DNA of 64,000 nt from Sipunculus nudus (lineage: Eukaryota > Annelida > Sipuncula > Golfingiida > Sipunculidae), in the NCBI GenBank assembly GCA_026874595.1, contig CM049318.1, forward strand, positions 42,140,456 through 42,204,455, written 5' to 3'. Made by a program: the position numbers and the translations under genes. Shown here in pieces: positions 46,950-58,113 of this stretch; positions within the stretch are counted from its first letter, which is position 1; each line of letters begins with the position of its first letter. A model generated the notes under the pieces. The model saw nothing but the letters and a program-made list of their open reading frames with translations, searched no databases and was not told the origin of the DNA.

Positions 46950-47057
46950 CGTGGCCACAGCCGGACCTCTTGCGCCCGACCCCTCTGGGGCGGACAACCC
47001 GCTATAACGGACAAATCGTCCGGTCCCGTGACTGTCCGCCACAGAGAGGTTTCACTG
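46950..47057. mobile_element. One end of a TA-flanked TIR element (truncated)
   Basis: The right end gagaggtttcactg|ta matches the end style of the MITE at 57866-58050. The interior carries cggacaa/gtccg phrases. No matching left end is visible, so only half of the element remains. Confidence 0.45.
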
Positions 47058-47285
47058 TATATAGAAGTTTGAATCAAACGAATTAACACAGTGACTTTCA
47101 AATTGTACATATGAAGGTTGTCCAAGAGAAAAATACGTAGCTGAAAAACATGACCTGTGGCTAACATTCAAAACGTTGTAGACTGAGAGAAATATAAATG
47201 TCTGGTTGAAGTACATAATCGCATTACTTGATAACCAGGGGCAAAATATATGATTGGTGAGCTAAAAGGAGCTAAAATTCTGACA

Positions 47286-47288
<3 letters not shown>

Positions 47289-47355
<67 letters not shown>
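47289..47355. repeat. (TA)n microsatellite
   Basis: About 32 TA units with one imperfection near the middle. Confidence 0.95.
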
Positions 47356-47359
<4 letters not shown>

Positions 47360-48231
47360 CAGTCTAAGATCATTAATAAAAAGGCTGAAAAAAAAAGAAT
47401 TACAATAGGGCACCACCAGTATCATACATGTAACTGATAAAGTTAGCTATGATAAGTCAACACATCAATATTCAGATCAACTTATTCATCAAAAAGGGAA
47501 ATTGATGCTTCTGTGGGAAACGGCATTCAAAGTGTACCAACTCTGTTGAAACATATTGTTATTCATACTCCTTCAGATCTCTATGATTACTGATTTTAAT
47601 AATTTTTTTAATAATTTTAGTTGTGTTTTTAATGAGATCCTGCTACAATTTGTAACATAGAATACAACATATATATGACATAACAGTACGAGTACAATAT
47701 AAGAACAGGTGACATATTTGACAGTCCAGTTGTATTTTCATAAGATTATTTAAGTTTAACGAGTACACTAAATATGGAAACAATCAAATGTATCTGATGC
47801 TGATAGCAAAATATATAACATGGAAAAGGAGTATCTCTGTATATAACAATGATAAAAAACGTCATTAGGATGAATATCAGGTACAACAGTAGAATGGTAT
47901 CAATGTTTTAAAAACCAAAAGATCATTAACTTTTGCCGGAGTGTGCGTTTCAACATTCTCTTGAAAGACGGAATAGATTTGGCTTCACGGAGAGAAGTAG
48001 CAAGACTGTTCCAGCGAAAAGCTCCAGGGTATGGCAAGCAAGTTTTGTACGGTTCTATGGTTGGTTTCGGGTGTACCACTTTACATCTATATATAGTCTA
48101 GTAGAAATAGGTTTGAACCTGGTATAAATTACATCAGAAATGACTTTTGTTGTATGATGACCAGAATATTCTAGAGTGTAACATATTCTAGAGAGTCCCA
48201 AAAAATTCCATTGGGGAAAGTCATTTAATTT
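47356..48231. other. AT-rich DNA, one unsupported short ORF
   Basis: A plus ORF at 47933-48127 (RVWQASFVRFYGWFRVYHF segment) has repeat-like wording but no family I can name. Confidence 0.3.
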
Positions 48232-48500
48232 TAATGGTTTTAATTGGTTAATGATTTTTTCATTACTTATCTGCACATTGTCGTATTATGCTTTCTCTTT
48301 ACCCCTATGGGTGACCATCAAAACATTTGAAAGATCTCTTCGTTGCCTGTCTATTGAATCTAACTAAGATGTAAATTTTACCAATAATAACGATTTTACG
48401 TTTATTGACCAGGGCAGGGCTCCACAATAACACTTGCCCGCTTACCCAAAGGGTTAGAAGTATCGTGAAAACAACTTGCCTCATTGTCTGAATTTCCCGC
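48232..48500 (+). repeat. Dispersed repeat, ~270 bp (inverted copy at 54120-54405)
   Basis: Shared with the reverse complement of 54120-54405: tgaaagatctcttc, ctgtctattgaatctaa, attttaccaataataac, and gggttagaagtatcgtga. No terminal repeats or poly-A tail are evident. Class unknown. Confidence 0.8.
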
Positions 48501-48839
48501 TGGGGCCTCGATATATCAGACCATCCCCTTGACACAGTCGATTACGTGTCACTTGGTTGGGCGCCAGTTGGGTGGGTCTCAATAAGACGATCCCATTTGG
48601 AATCGGTCCCATATTTATAAACTCAAGCTCTATGCTATATTTACCTGAGTTGATCATACAATTAAGCGGCAGCATAAAAGTTAGTCGGGTCTCGAACCGA
48701 TCACGTATACCCTAAAAGGACCCGCACCAGCTCCCTCGTAAACGACAAAAGTGGAGAGTAGAGTTTTGATTCCAGTGATTTGGCATCCAGTTTTTCGTAA
48801 GGAGAATAATAGAAGCCACGTGTGTGAAGATTGTTGAGA

Positions 48840-51554
48840 ATGCCACACCAAGCCAAGCGTAAAAGGGTTCAAGACGCCTTCCCGGGTCAGCTCCAGAACA
48901 CCTCGCACCGGGTCCAAGAAACAAAGTCGGACGAGAAAAAAGAGCAGCAGCAACCACGCCCACTCCATACAGAACATCTGTACACCACCTTCACCCTCAC
49001 AACCACGCCCACTCCATACAGAACATCTGTACACCACCTTCACCCTCACAACCACGCCCACTCCATACAGATCATCTGTACACCACCTTCACCCTCACAA
49101 CCACGCCCACTCCATACCGATCGCCTGTACACCACCTCCACCCTCACAACCACTCCCGCTCCATACCGATCACCTGAACACCACCTTCATCCTCACAACC
49201 ACGCCCGCTCCATACCGATCACCTGTACACTACCTTCACCCTCACAACCACACCCACTCCATACCAAACACCTGTACACTACCTTCACCCTCACAACCAC
49301 GCCCACTCCATTCCAAACACCTGTACACTACCTTCACCCTCACAACCACGCCCACTCCATTCCAAACACCTGTACACTACCTTCACCCTCACAACCACGC
49401 CCACTCCATACCAAACACCTGTACACCACCTTCACCCTCACAACCACGCCCACTCCATTCCAAACACCTGTACACTACCTTCACCCTCACAACCACGCCC
49501 ACTCCATACAAAACACCTGTCCACCATTTCACCCTCACAACCACGCCCACTCCATACCGATCACCTGTACACCACCTTCACCCTCACAACCACACCCACT
49601 CCATACCAAACACCTGTACACCACCTTCACCCTCACAACCACGCCCACTCCATACCGATCACCTGTACACCACCTTCACCCTCACCACCACACCCACTCC
49701 ATACCAAACACCTGTACACCACCTTCACCCTCACAACCACGCCCACTCCATACAGAACACCTGTACACCACCTTCACCCTCACAACCACACCCACTCCAT
49801 ACCAAACACCTGTACACCACCTTCACCCTCACAACCACGCCCATTCCATAGAGAACACCTGTACACCACCTTCACCCTCACAACCACGCCCACTCCATAC
49901 CGATCACCTGTACACCACCTTCACCCTCACAACCACACCCACTCCATACCAAACACCTGTACACCACCTTCACCCTCACAACCACGCCCACTCCATACCG
50001 ATCACCTGTACACCACCTTCACCTTCACAGCCACACCCACTCCATACCAAACACCTGTACACCACCTTCACCCTCACAACCACGCCCACTCCATACAGAA
50101 CACCTGTACACCACCTTCACCCTCACAACCACGCCCACTCCATACCAAACACCTGTACACCACCTTCACCCTCACAACCACGCCCACTCCATACCGATCA
50201 CCTGTACACCACCTTCACCCTCACAGCCACACCCACCCCATACCAAACACCTGTACACCACCTTCACCCTCACAGCCACACCCACTCCATACCAAACACC
50301 TGTACACCACCACCCTCACAACCACGCCCACTCCATACCGATCACCTGTACACCACCTTCACCCTCACAGCCACACCCACTCCATACCAAACACATGTAC
50401 ACCACCTTCACCCTCACAACCACGACCACTCCATACAGAACACCTGTACACCACCTTCACCCTCACAGCCACACCCACTCCATACCAAACATCTGTACAC
50501 CACCTTCACCCTCACAGCCACACCCACTCCATACCAAACACCTGTACACCACCACCCTCACAACCACGCCCACTCCATACCGATCACCTGTACACCACCT
50601 TCACCCTCACAGCCACACCCACTCCATACCAAACACCTGTACACCACCACCTTCACAACCACACCCACTCCATACAGAACACATGTACACCACCTTCACC
50701 CTCACAGCCACACCCACTCCATACCAAACACCTGTACACCACCTTCATCCTCACAACCACGCCCACTCAATACCGATCACCTGTACACCACCTTCACCCT
50801 CACAACCACGCCCACTCCATACCGATCACCTGTACACCACCTTCACCCTCACAGCCACACCCACTCCATACCAGACACCTGTACACCACCTTCACCCTCA
50901 CAGCCACACCCACTCCATACCAAACACCTGTACACCACCACCCTCACAACCACGCCCACTCCATACCGATCACCTGTACACCACCTTCACCCTCACAGCC
51001 ACGCCCACTCCATTCCAAACACCTGTACACCACCTTCACCCTCACAACCACGCCCACTCCATACAGAACACCTGTACACCACCTTCACCCTTACAACCAC
51101 GCCCACTCCATACCAAACACCTGTACACCACCTTCACCCTCACAACCACGCCCACTCCATACCGATCACCTGTACACCACCTTCACCCTCACAGCCACAC
51201 CCACTCCATACCAAACACCTGTACACCACCTTCACCCTCACAACCACGCCCACTCCATACCGATCACCTGTACACCACCTTCACCCTCACAACCACGCCC
51301 ACTCCATACCGATCACCTGTACACCACCTTCACCCTCACAGCCACACCCACTCCATACCAAACACCTGTACACCACCTTCACCCTCACAGCCACACCCAC
51401 TCCATACCAAACACCTGTACACCACCACCCTCACATCACGCCCACTCCAAACCAAACATCTGTACACCACGTTCTCCTTCACAACCACGCCCACTCCATA
51501 CTGAACATCTTTACACCACCTTCACCCGCATACAGACAGCGCAGCCTTGCCTAA
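48840..51554 (+). CDS. 904-codon ORF made mostly of the 49-bp minisatellite
   Basis: An ATG at 48840 starts a frame (MPHQAKRKRVQDAFPGQLQN...) of about 37 unique, highly charged residues. The frame then enters the 49-bp array and stays open to a stop at 51554. The product repeats Pro/His/Thr-rich strings such as TPYRTSVHHLHPHNHAHS. Since 49 is 1 mod 3, the peptide period is 49 residues and other plus frames are also open (369 codons from 50395). There is no signal peptide or known domain. The open frame follows from the G-poor repeat having no TAA, TAG or TGA, so translation is unproven and I regard it as more likely non-coding. Confidence 0.2.
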   Translation: MPHQAKRKRVQDAFPGQLQNTSHRVQETKSDEKKEQQQPRPLHTEHLYTTFTLTTTPTPYRTSVHHLHPHNHAHSIQIICTPPSPSQPRPLHTDRLYTTSTLTTTPAPYRSPEHHLHPHNHARSIPITCTLPSPSQPHPLHTKHLYTTFTLTTTPTPFQTPVHYLHPHNHAHSIPNTCTLPSPSQPRPLHTKHLYTTFTLTTTPTPFQTPVHYLHPHNHAHSIQNTCPPFHPHNHAHSIPITCTPPSPSQPHPLHTKHLYTTFTLTTTPTPYRSPVHHLHPHHHTHSIPNTCTPPSPSQPRPLHTEHLYTTFTLTTTPTPYQTPVHHLHPHNHAHSIENTCTPPSPSQPRPLHTDHLYTTFTLTTTPTPYQTPVHHLHPHNHAHSIPITCTPPSPSQPHPLHTKHLYTTFTLTTTPTPYRTPVHHLHPHNHAHSIPNTCTPPSPSQPRPLHTDHLYTTFTLTATPTPYQTPVHHLHPHSHTHSIPNTCTPPPSQPRPLHTDHLYTTFTLTATPTPYQTHVHHLHPHNHDHSIQNTCTPPSPSQPHPLHTKHLYTTFTLTATPTPYQTPVHHHPHNHAHSIPITCTPPSPSQPHPLHTKHLYTTTFTTTPTPYRTHVHHLHPHSHTHSIPNTCTPPSSSQPRPLNTDHLYTTFTLTTTPTPYRSPVHHLHPHSHTHSIPDTCTPPSPSQPHPLHTKHLYTTTLTTTPTPYRSPVHHLHPHSHAHSIPNTCTPPSPSQPRPLHTEHLYTTFTLTTTPTPYQTPVHHLHPHNHAHSIPITCTPPSPSQPHPLHTKHLYTTFTLTTTPTPYRSPVHHLHPHNHAHSIPITCTPPSPSQPHPLHTKHLYTTFTLTATPTPYQTPVHHHPHITPTPNQTSVHHVLLHNHAHSILNIFTPPSPAYRQRSLA
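48951..51528. repeat. Minisatellite, 49-bp unit, ~52 copies
   Basis: Consensus ccacgcccactccataccga then tcacctgtacaccaccttca then ccctcacaa. Recurrent variants are acaaccacgccc versus acagccacaccc, and accgatcac versus accaaacac or acagaacac; these alternate in blocks. Several units lack 6 bp (caccaccaccctcac). The plus strand is strongly C/A-biased with very few G. Confidence 0.97.
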
Positions 51555-51738
51555 AATCTTATTGCGAATGTTATGCAAGCTATCTATAATTAAATGGCCG
51601 GGGGTTTTAAGTTTTATGAAAATGAAAACAAGAAAAATGATAAAACTTGATATACCACAAGTATGAAATTTAACGCAATCCATGATACCCATGTACATGA
51701 CTTACCATTTAGAGCCCTTTCGATTACGCGTTATTTTT

Positions 51739-52568
51739 ATGCCCCCACCACAAAGTGGCCGGGGCATATAGTTTTACCCATGTCCGTCATTCCGTCCTTC
51801 CGAAATAAAACAGTTGTACGGACTTTTTTTCGCAATGCCTGCAGATATTGGCCTGATTTTTGGTGTGAGGGCAGATAATGACCAGTTACAGATCGAGTTC
51901 GCGTTTCGTCCCGGTTGACCTATTTTTGACCGTTTTACGGCTCCTTAACTTAGAAAATTTCATGAAAAATATAAATTTTCATGACAAATACACATGTACG
52001 GACTTTTTTTGCAATGCCAGCAGATATGGGCCTGATTTTTGGTGTGTTGGCATATAATGACCAGTTACAGATCGAGTTTGCGTTTCGTCCCAGTTGACCT
52101 ACTTTTGTACGTTTTACGGCTCCTTAACTTAGAAAATTTCATGAAAAATATGAATTTTCATGACAAATACACATGTACGGACTTTATTTTGCAATGCCTG
52201 CAGATATTGGCCTGATTTTTGGTGTGTGGGCAGATAATGACAGTTACAGATCGAGTTCGCGTTTCATCCCGGTTGACCTACTTTTGATTGTTTTATGGCT
52301 CCTAAAACATAGAAAATTTCATGAAAGACAGAAATTTTTATGGAAAATACACATGTATGGACTTTTTTTCACAGTGCCTGCAGATACTGGCCTGATTTTT
52401 GGTGTGTTGCTTGATAATGACCCGTAACAGATCGAGTTTGCATTTTGCCCCTGTTGACCTACTTTTGACCATATGACACCTCCTGAACTTAAAAATTTTT
52501 TTCAAAATTTAACAAATGTTTCTAATTTGCCCCAGTCGGGGGCATTCATGTCGTTCCGACACATCTAG
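51739..52568. mobile_element. Helitron-like non-autonomous unit with ~180-bp repeats
   Basis: The left end atgccccc...ggggcat can fold on itself. The right end holds GCCCC-agtcg-GGGGC and a final hairpin TGTCG-ttc-CGACA, followed closely by CTAG and then T, which fits the hairpin plus CTRR|T signature of a canonical Helitron 3' end. Four ~180-bp tandem repeats lie between (phase marker gtacggactt at 51816, 51996, 52175 and gtatggactt at 52355). No helicase gene. The gggggca-type end wording is one I associate with abundant bivalve repeats. Confidence 0.55.
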
Positions 52569-53243
52569 TTTTTCTTTCATGACATATCTTTTGTGAGAAC
52601 TGAAATAATTTTATCCCCAATGTTATCCGTATCATTAGTATCATCAGAGTTATATTAACGAACCATTATGCATAAAAATGTCAAATAAGTAATCGACGTC
52701 TACTTTAATAACCGATGTGCGGTCGACATAGTTAGCAAACTTATTTTATGTTTCAGCAAGTTTTGGGGGGATATTGCATTTTTTTAGTCCGATATATCAC
52801 ATTAATCCATGTGCTGCCATATTGTCAGTAAAAATCGTGCACATTTCCAAGAAACAAGAATAGAAAGACAGTTTGGAAACCCGTTTCCATAGTAGGAATT
52901 ATAATAGAGAAATCTGCACCTCCGACAAAGTCATTGCACTTCAAAGGAAAGCTTTCTAATTGAATGTAGGACTTATTGAGTTATGTTTCAAAATGATTGT
53001 CCGGCAAGGCATTTCATAATTGCAGGAAAAACATCAGATTACCTTTTCATAAGTATTTGAATATTCAATGAAAAACAAACCCACGAAAAAAAGGAAAAAT
53101 AAAACAGTAATCTCTCGCTGTCCCTTCTTTAATTTGGCGAAAATTAGCGGAAGGAGAGAAAGAGAGAGAAAATGAACATAGTGAGAGTGAAAGAGAGAAT
53201 AATTTTGTCCGGTTAACTGAGACAAAGGGGGGGGGGATTAGGT

Positions 53244-53246
<3 letters not shown>
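52569..53246. other. AT-rich DNA, nothing recognised
   Basis: No ORF or repeat of note. Confidence 0.4.

Positions 53247-53299
<53 letters not shown>
53247..53299. repeat. (GA)n microsatellite
   Basis: About 26 GA units, preceded by a short G run and more scattered GAGA at 53155-53195 and 53340-53370. Confidence 0.95.
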
Positions 53300-53303
<4 letters not shown>

Positions 53304-54119
53304 AATATACTTGCATACGATAACCTGAGAGTAAGACTTCAGGAGAGAAAGAAAGAGATAATGAAAGAAAGAAAGCTTTCATCTGGTAACCTGAAAGACC
53401 ACCGTACTGTTATTATAACCGTTACAACAAGGCTTAGGCAATCAGTGCGGAACGGATTCTAATCAATGTAATTAGTTTATTATCAAGAAGCTGCACTAAA
53501 AGCTGTGGTTTCTCTCTGAAGCGTGGTAATATGGGATGTTACACATCTCCGTAAAGAAGCATCTAATTTGAATACCAAGAAATAATTATTAAAGGAAAAT
53601 ATGAAACATTTAAAATGAACATCTCATATTTTATTGACTGAATACTTAATTCGCCATCAGAAAAGTGTAATTCATGATGGAACACTAAACAGTGAGACAG
53701 AAAGGAACGAACACTAAACAGTAACACAGGATGGAACTTTCAACAGTGAGACTTTATATTTTTCCACTTTTTTTACCTTCAAATTTTACTAAGTCAGTGC
53801 TCCTGATTCAAATATTTAAGAGATTTAAAGATATGAAAACATAAATCAAAATAACAGACGTATTATTATATATTATACTTTTAATAAAACTCAAATTTTC
53901 ATGATGACCGGATTATTGTATTTAGTGCAATAAAGCAATAAAGGGGAGAATTAGCAAAGGTTACACAAATTAAATTGAAATTCATTGAAATAGGGTTGCA
54001 AATTGGGGAATGCTAAATATTCCCCAATGTCGATAAACCTGAAGCCCTCATGATACATACCGTGATATAAAACACCCCCATATCCAGTATATGATATTCC
54101 CTTGGATTGTCTCTGGAAT
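53300..54119. other. AT-rich DNA with a short degenerate repeat
   Basis: Around 53675-53755, aacactaaacagt(g/a)a(g/c)aca(g/c)-like wording recurs about three times at 33-36 bp spacing. No gene. Confidence 0.4.
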
Positions 54120-54405
54120 GGTCTGACATACCGTAGGCCCTGTGGGAAACTTTCAGACAATTGGGCAAGTTGTTCTCACGATACTTCTAACCCCTTGGGC
54201 AAGTGGTCAAGTGTTATTATCGAGCCCTGACCTGATCAAATATACATAAAAGGGTTATTATTGGTAAAATTAACATCTTAATTAGATTCAATAGACAGCA
54301 ATGAAGAGATCTTTCAAATTAGTGCATGGTCACTCATAGGGGTAAATTACGGCTATGGGCAGATAAATAATGTAATAATTATTAGTTAATTAACCAATTA
54401 AAATC
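54120..54405 (-). repeat. Dispersed repeat, inverted copy of 48232-48500
   Basis: See the entry at 48232-48500. It diverges from that copy by roughly one base in eight, judged by eye. Confidence 0.8.
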
Positions 54406-55931
54406 ATAAAATGAAATGTCTTTCCCCCAGTGGGACTTTTTGGGACTTTGATATGTTATATATTTTTACATTTATTTTGTGGGACTGTCCTTGTGGCAAA
54501 AAATTCATACATCGGTATATGTTTGCCTTGAAGACGTGGGCAGTGATGTTTACATTTGCGAACCGTAATGGAACTCGAGAACATCAGCTTTTCGAAAATC
54601 TTTGACTAGTTATATATATAATTATTGTTGTTAGACCCATAAAGGAAAGATTGATGTGAGGAAGATATGAAAGATGAATAACATGTTTATGTTTTAAGGC
54701 AAGGAAGCTGTTCCTAAAGAAAGAAACGGGAATATGCATACCTCGTGGTTGAGGAAGCGGGAAGCAGGAAACTAAGGGGGTCCGGACTCTCTCTCCCATT
54801 TTTTCCCCGCCGCAACCTTTTTGAAGGATTTCAGACCAGTTTATGGACTCACCCCGCCTGGACTCCCCGCTTCCGGACCTTGGTACCGTTTTAGGTTTTG
54901 TAGGAACTAAATGATATGTTCGTGGGAAACCACTCAAAGGAATATTGTTTTTTGTAGAGACTTTATATGATGTATTAAGACCCCAAAACCACTAAATTTA
55001 AGGAAACAAAGTTCAGTTGGTGAATTTTTAATGGACGGCCTGCGTGGCGGAGCACTGATTATCTGTATTAAGCACTCCCCCACCCACCCATATCAGATTT
55101 AAATGCTAGGTGATAGTGAAGCGACAATTATTGCGGTCATTTCAACATTAAGCAAAAGGGTTGCCTGGATGAATTGTGAGGTTAACCTTTTTTGGCTAGC
55201 TGACATAAGAATTCAGTGGCAAGGGATATCAAGACACATGTTTTAGCATTTACTTACTTAAGAGATTGGGTCAAATGTTAGGCCAAACATGCATAAATAC
55301 GTCACCCACAGCAGGGGTTATTCATGTGCACAATAGTCTTTATTCTTCGCCGGAGGTTTCTGTTGTCACGTGGTGTTTGTGTACGCAGGTATTCCGGTCA
55401 GTGCCGAAGGTAGTTCGACGGTGCTCGGTGCATGGAAACCTCCACATAAATTAGTTATCACATACAATCACTCAAAATGACGTGTACCTTATAAAAATTA
55501 TTTATTCTCATATTTTATTTGTTCTCACTGCGGGAAGAATAACTTTTAAATGAGGTAGTGCACAGTGGCATACGCAATGCGTTTTCAGAGAACATTAAGA
55601 ACAAAAATTGTTCATTTCCCTATCTTGTGGCTGAAACCTGTCCTGTTTGTTAAAGTATTCATACGTAATTTGCACCACCTCATTAATATACATGCGCATG
55701 TGTGGGCTTTTGTGCCTTTCGCGGTAAATGCATGGACCGTTTGGTGGCCGCGCAGTATGCAATAAAGTTCACGCCAGCAAGTCCTCCTTTGCTCATCTGT
55801 TGCAACTTTAATAAAGGGGGGGGGGGGGGGTATATAACAACATATGGTTGCTAATGTCGCGTATGAATAATGAAAAAATCGGATAAGTAGAACATAACTA
55901 AATAATACATCCTGTTTTGTCCTTTTCGAAG
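54406..55931. other. Unique DNA, no supported gene
   Basis: A minus ORF of 117 codons at 54584-54937 includes a GC-richer part (SGSGESRRGESINW) but no recognisable domain. Poly-G lies at 55816-55831. Confidence 0.35.
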
Positions 55932-56018
55932 GTCCTGCCTGGGGACCTGGTGGCGTGCAGAACTTCATGCCGTCTTGGGTGCTGATCAGATGTCCTTGAC
56001 CCTCACGTGGGTGGAAAG
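55932..56018 (+). other. Candidate internal exon (weak)
   Basis: After a good acceptor (tttgtccttttcgaag), 87 nt are open in one frame (SCLGTWWRAELHAVLGADQM then SLTLTWVE), followed by the donor aaag|gtaaac. Composition is protein-like. The overlapping minus ORF 55612-55968 is an alternative. No neighbouring exon in phase was found. Confidence 0.2.
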
Positions 56019-57261
56019 GTAAACCAAGAATAATACTTTTCTAATCGTCTCTGGACTTAGTACATTGGCCAGGTTATTACACAGTCTTAATTATATCTAC
56101 CCATTCATGGCTTGTTTGGCAGTTTATTAAAAAAGCCTTTAGTTCAATGGTTACTTTAAAAATATATAAAACATTAACTGTTAACTGTTTAATGGATCAT
56201 ATATATGTTTAGAATGAATAATTATCGGTTAACACCACACGCTGAACACCGTACATGGGGAATAAAATACAAAGACTCAACATTTATTGCCTAAACAAAG
56301 CGGAATTGTGAAGTTTTTACTAGATATATTTATAGATATATTTTTATATTTAGTAATACTTGAAGCACCAAGTCTAGGATGCCACACGGGCAATACACAT
56401 TTCGCCATGTAAAAAAAAAGAAAAGTTTATTTTTCATAGGATCTGCCCCCCCCCCCTCCCCCCCCCCCCCCCCCAGAAACTATCAGGCAAGCAAGTCTGT
56501 TTATACAAATTTCGCGGGAAAAGGGCATGGCAACTATATGCCCAGTTCATGAAATATTCATTGTTGTAACAATTACTGTCAACATCCTACCGGAAAGTGG
56601 CATTTTACATGCCGTGTCAGTGTCACGTTTTATGCTCGTATTTCAAACACAAAGAGTAACAGTAAATAAAACACTGTTTGTGAGAAAAGGCCGCTCTTTC
56701 GCTGACTAGGCAGAAGTCTTGCCCAGGGAAAACTTTCTCGCCAGCGTACTCTCTCACTGTATAGAACCCACAATACCTGAGTAAAACCATATTAAATATT
56801 CGTGCTCATGTATCGTTTGCAAATTTCGCATGACTTTATTTGCGCCACATGTATAGGACAAACTGCTTTGTCGAGCAGATACGCCTCATATATATGATAT
56901 TACGACTATATTTAACATTTAATCTAATTTATTTTAACATTTAATCTAAAATTAGTTATTTTTTAAATAAATATATAACCTTTCTAAACTCTGAGTCTTA
57001 GTTTATTTTAAAAATTACATGGCAGTTACAAATAACCGGTTTTATCAATTCTCAGCTTAAGAAGACGAGAATAAAGAGTGTGTGTGTGTGTTGCTCATAT
57101 AAAAGTTTTTTTTTATATTTTTCTATTCCCAGGCTCATAATATAGAAAAATGAGATAAAAGAACTGTTCTAATTCATAAGCCAGTTAGTCTTAAGAAGAA
57201 CGCCTATTGGTGTCAACATAGTGCGTTCCATATATATACACCACTGCGTCCTCGGAGAAGA
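56019..57261. other. AT-rich DNA with a poly-C tract
   Basis: Near-continuous C run at 56447-56474. No supported gene; the ORF at 56527-56709 has no recognisable motif. Confidence 0.4.
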
Positions 57262-57414
57262 ATGGCTATTTACATGTATAGAAGACTCCGTTCCCCCTCT
57301 CAGCCGACCATCTCGTCCAAGGACAATGTCAAAGTCTGTTTGGACGAGTTGAGCAAAGAGTTAGGAAATAATGTTTCCGTGCCAGACCTGGTCCTTTTGG
57401 GTTTGGCTCAATGA
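57262..57414 (+). CDS. Small ORF or terminal exon, 50 codons
   Basis: ATG at 57262 to TGA at 57412-57414, reading MAIYMYRRLRSPSQPTISSK, then DNVKVCLDELSKELGNNVSV and PDLVLLGLAQ. Inside it, ccccctctcag at about 57293-57303 is a very good splice acceptor, so the real unit may be a terminal exon from PTISSKDNV onward. The acidic/hydrophobic C-terminus looks like real protein. Family unknown. The ORFs at 57429-57696 downstream may be its 3' UTR. Confidence 0.3.
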   Translation: MAIYMYRRLRSPSQPTISSKDNVKVCLDELSKELGNNVSVPDLVLLGLAQ

Positions 57415-57838
57415 ACCCTTAATCACCAATGAAACGCCTGCGGCTAGATCAGAAGCCCGGGCCCGGCCATAATGAGGTTAGAGTTGTGCAGCTTCCACGT
57501 CTCAATGCCCGATCGTCCTTTATCAGTCGCTGTCACATGTACGTTATCATCCCGGTCCCTGAACATGCCAGTTCAGAATTATACTCCAGTAACATTCACG
57601 TACAGCCCTCAGGGATTCTCTTCTCGTAAAAACACAGTTCTTCACAGTTCAGTCCAGATGAATATTCCTTCATTAAAATACGATCTCAATGGGTAGAACA
57701 TTATTTAGTGTGTAAGATAAAGGACTTCGGGTATGAAGGTCCATGGTAGTTTGTTCCACTTTACAGTTCACAGTAAAATGGGTTTTTTTCTTAAGTTCCA
57801 GATCAGTTTCAAAAAGTTAAATACAGCGAAGGAATTAG
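57415..57838. other. GC-richer unique DNA
   Basis: Contains overlapping ORFs at 57429-57629 and 57472-57696 in different frames. Neither shows a motif. Confidence 0.3.
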
Positions 57839-58047
57839 GCATATATATATATATATATATATATACAGTGAAACCTCGTTGTGTCGAAGTCGGAAGGGAC
57901 CCTCGGAAAACTTCGACACATCCGAGGTTCGACACAAGCGGGTTTTATTTGGCAATAATTTAACTGGAGTTTTCTGGAATATCGAGTCTGTAACTTCGAC
58001 ATAAGCGGGCTATTCGACTTAAGCGAGCTCGACACAACGAGGTTTCA

Positions 58048-58111
<64 letters not shown>
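57839..58111. repeat. (TA)n microsatellite split by a MITE
   Basis: TA runs lie at 57839-57865 and 58051-58111, on either side of the element at 57866-58050. Confidence 0.9.
57866..58050. mobile_element. 185-bp MITE with perfect 22-bp TIRs and TA target
   Basis: Both ends read CAGTGAAACCTCGTTGTG and continue TCGA in inverted orientation, flanked by TA. The interior is built from repeated ttcgaca(t/c)aagcg-like phrases. TA target and CAGT(G)AAACC ends fit the Tc1/mariner-pogo (Tigger-like) group. Too short to code for a transposase. Confidence 0.85.

Positions 58112-58113
<2 letters not shown>

Noticed and set aside
48685-48706. Minus-strand ggttcgagaccc resembling a tRNA B box
   Set aside because: A matching A box is doubtful, no cloverleaf folds by eye, and there is no poly-T end or second copy.
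53065-53382. Ser/Leu-repeat ORF
   Set aside because: Translation of the (GA)n microsatellite complement.
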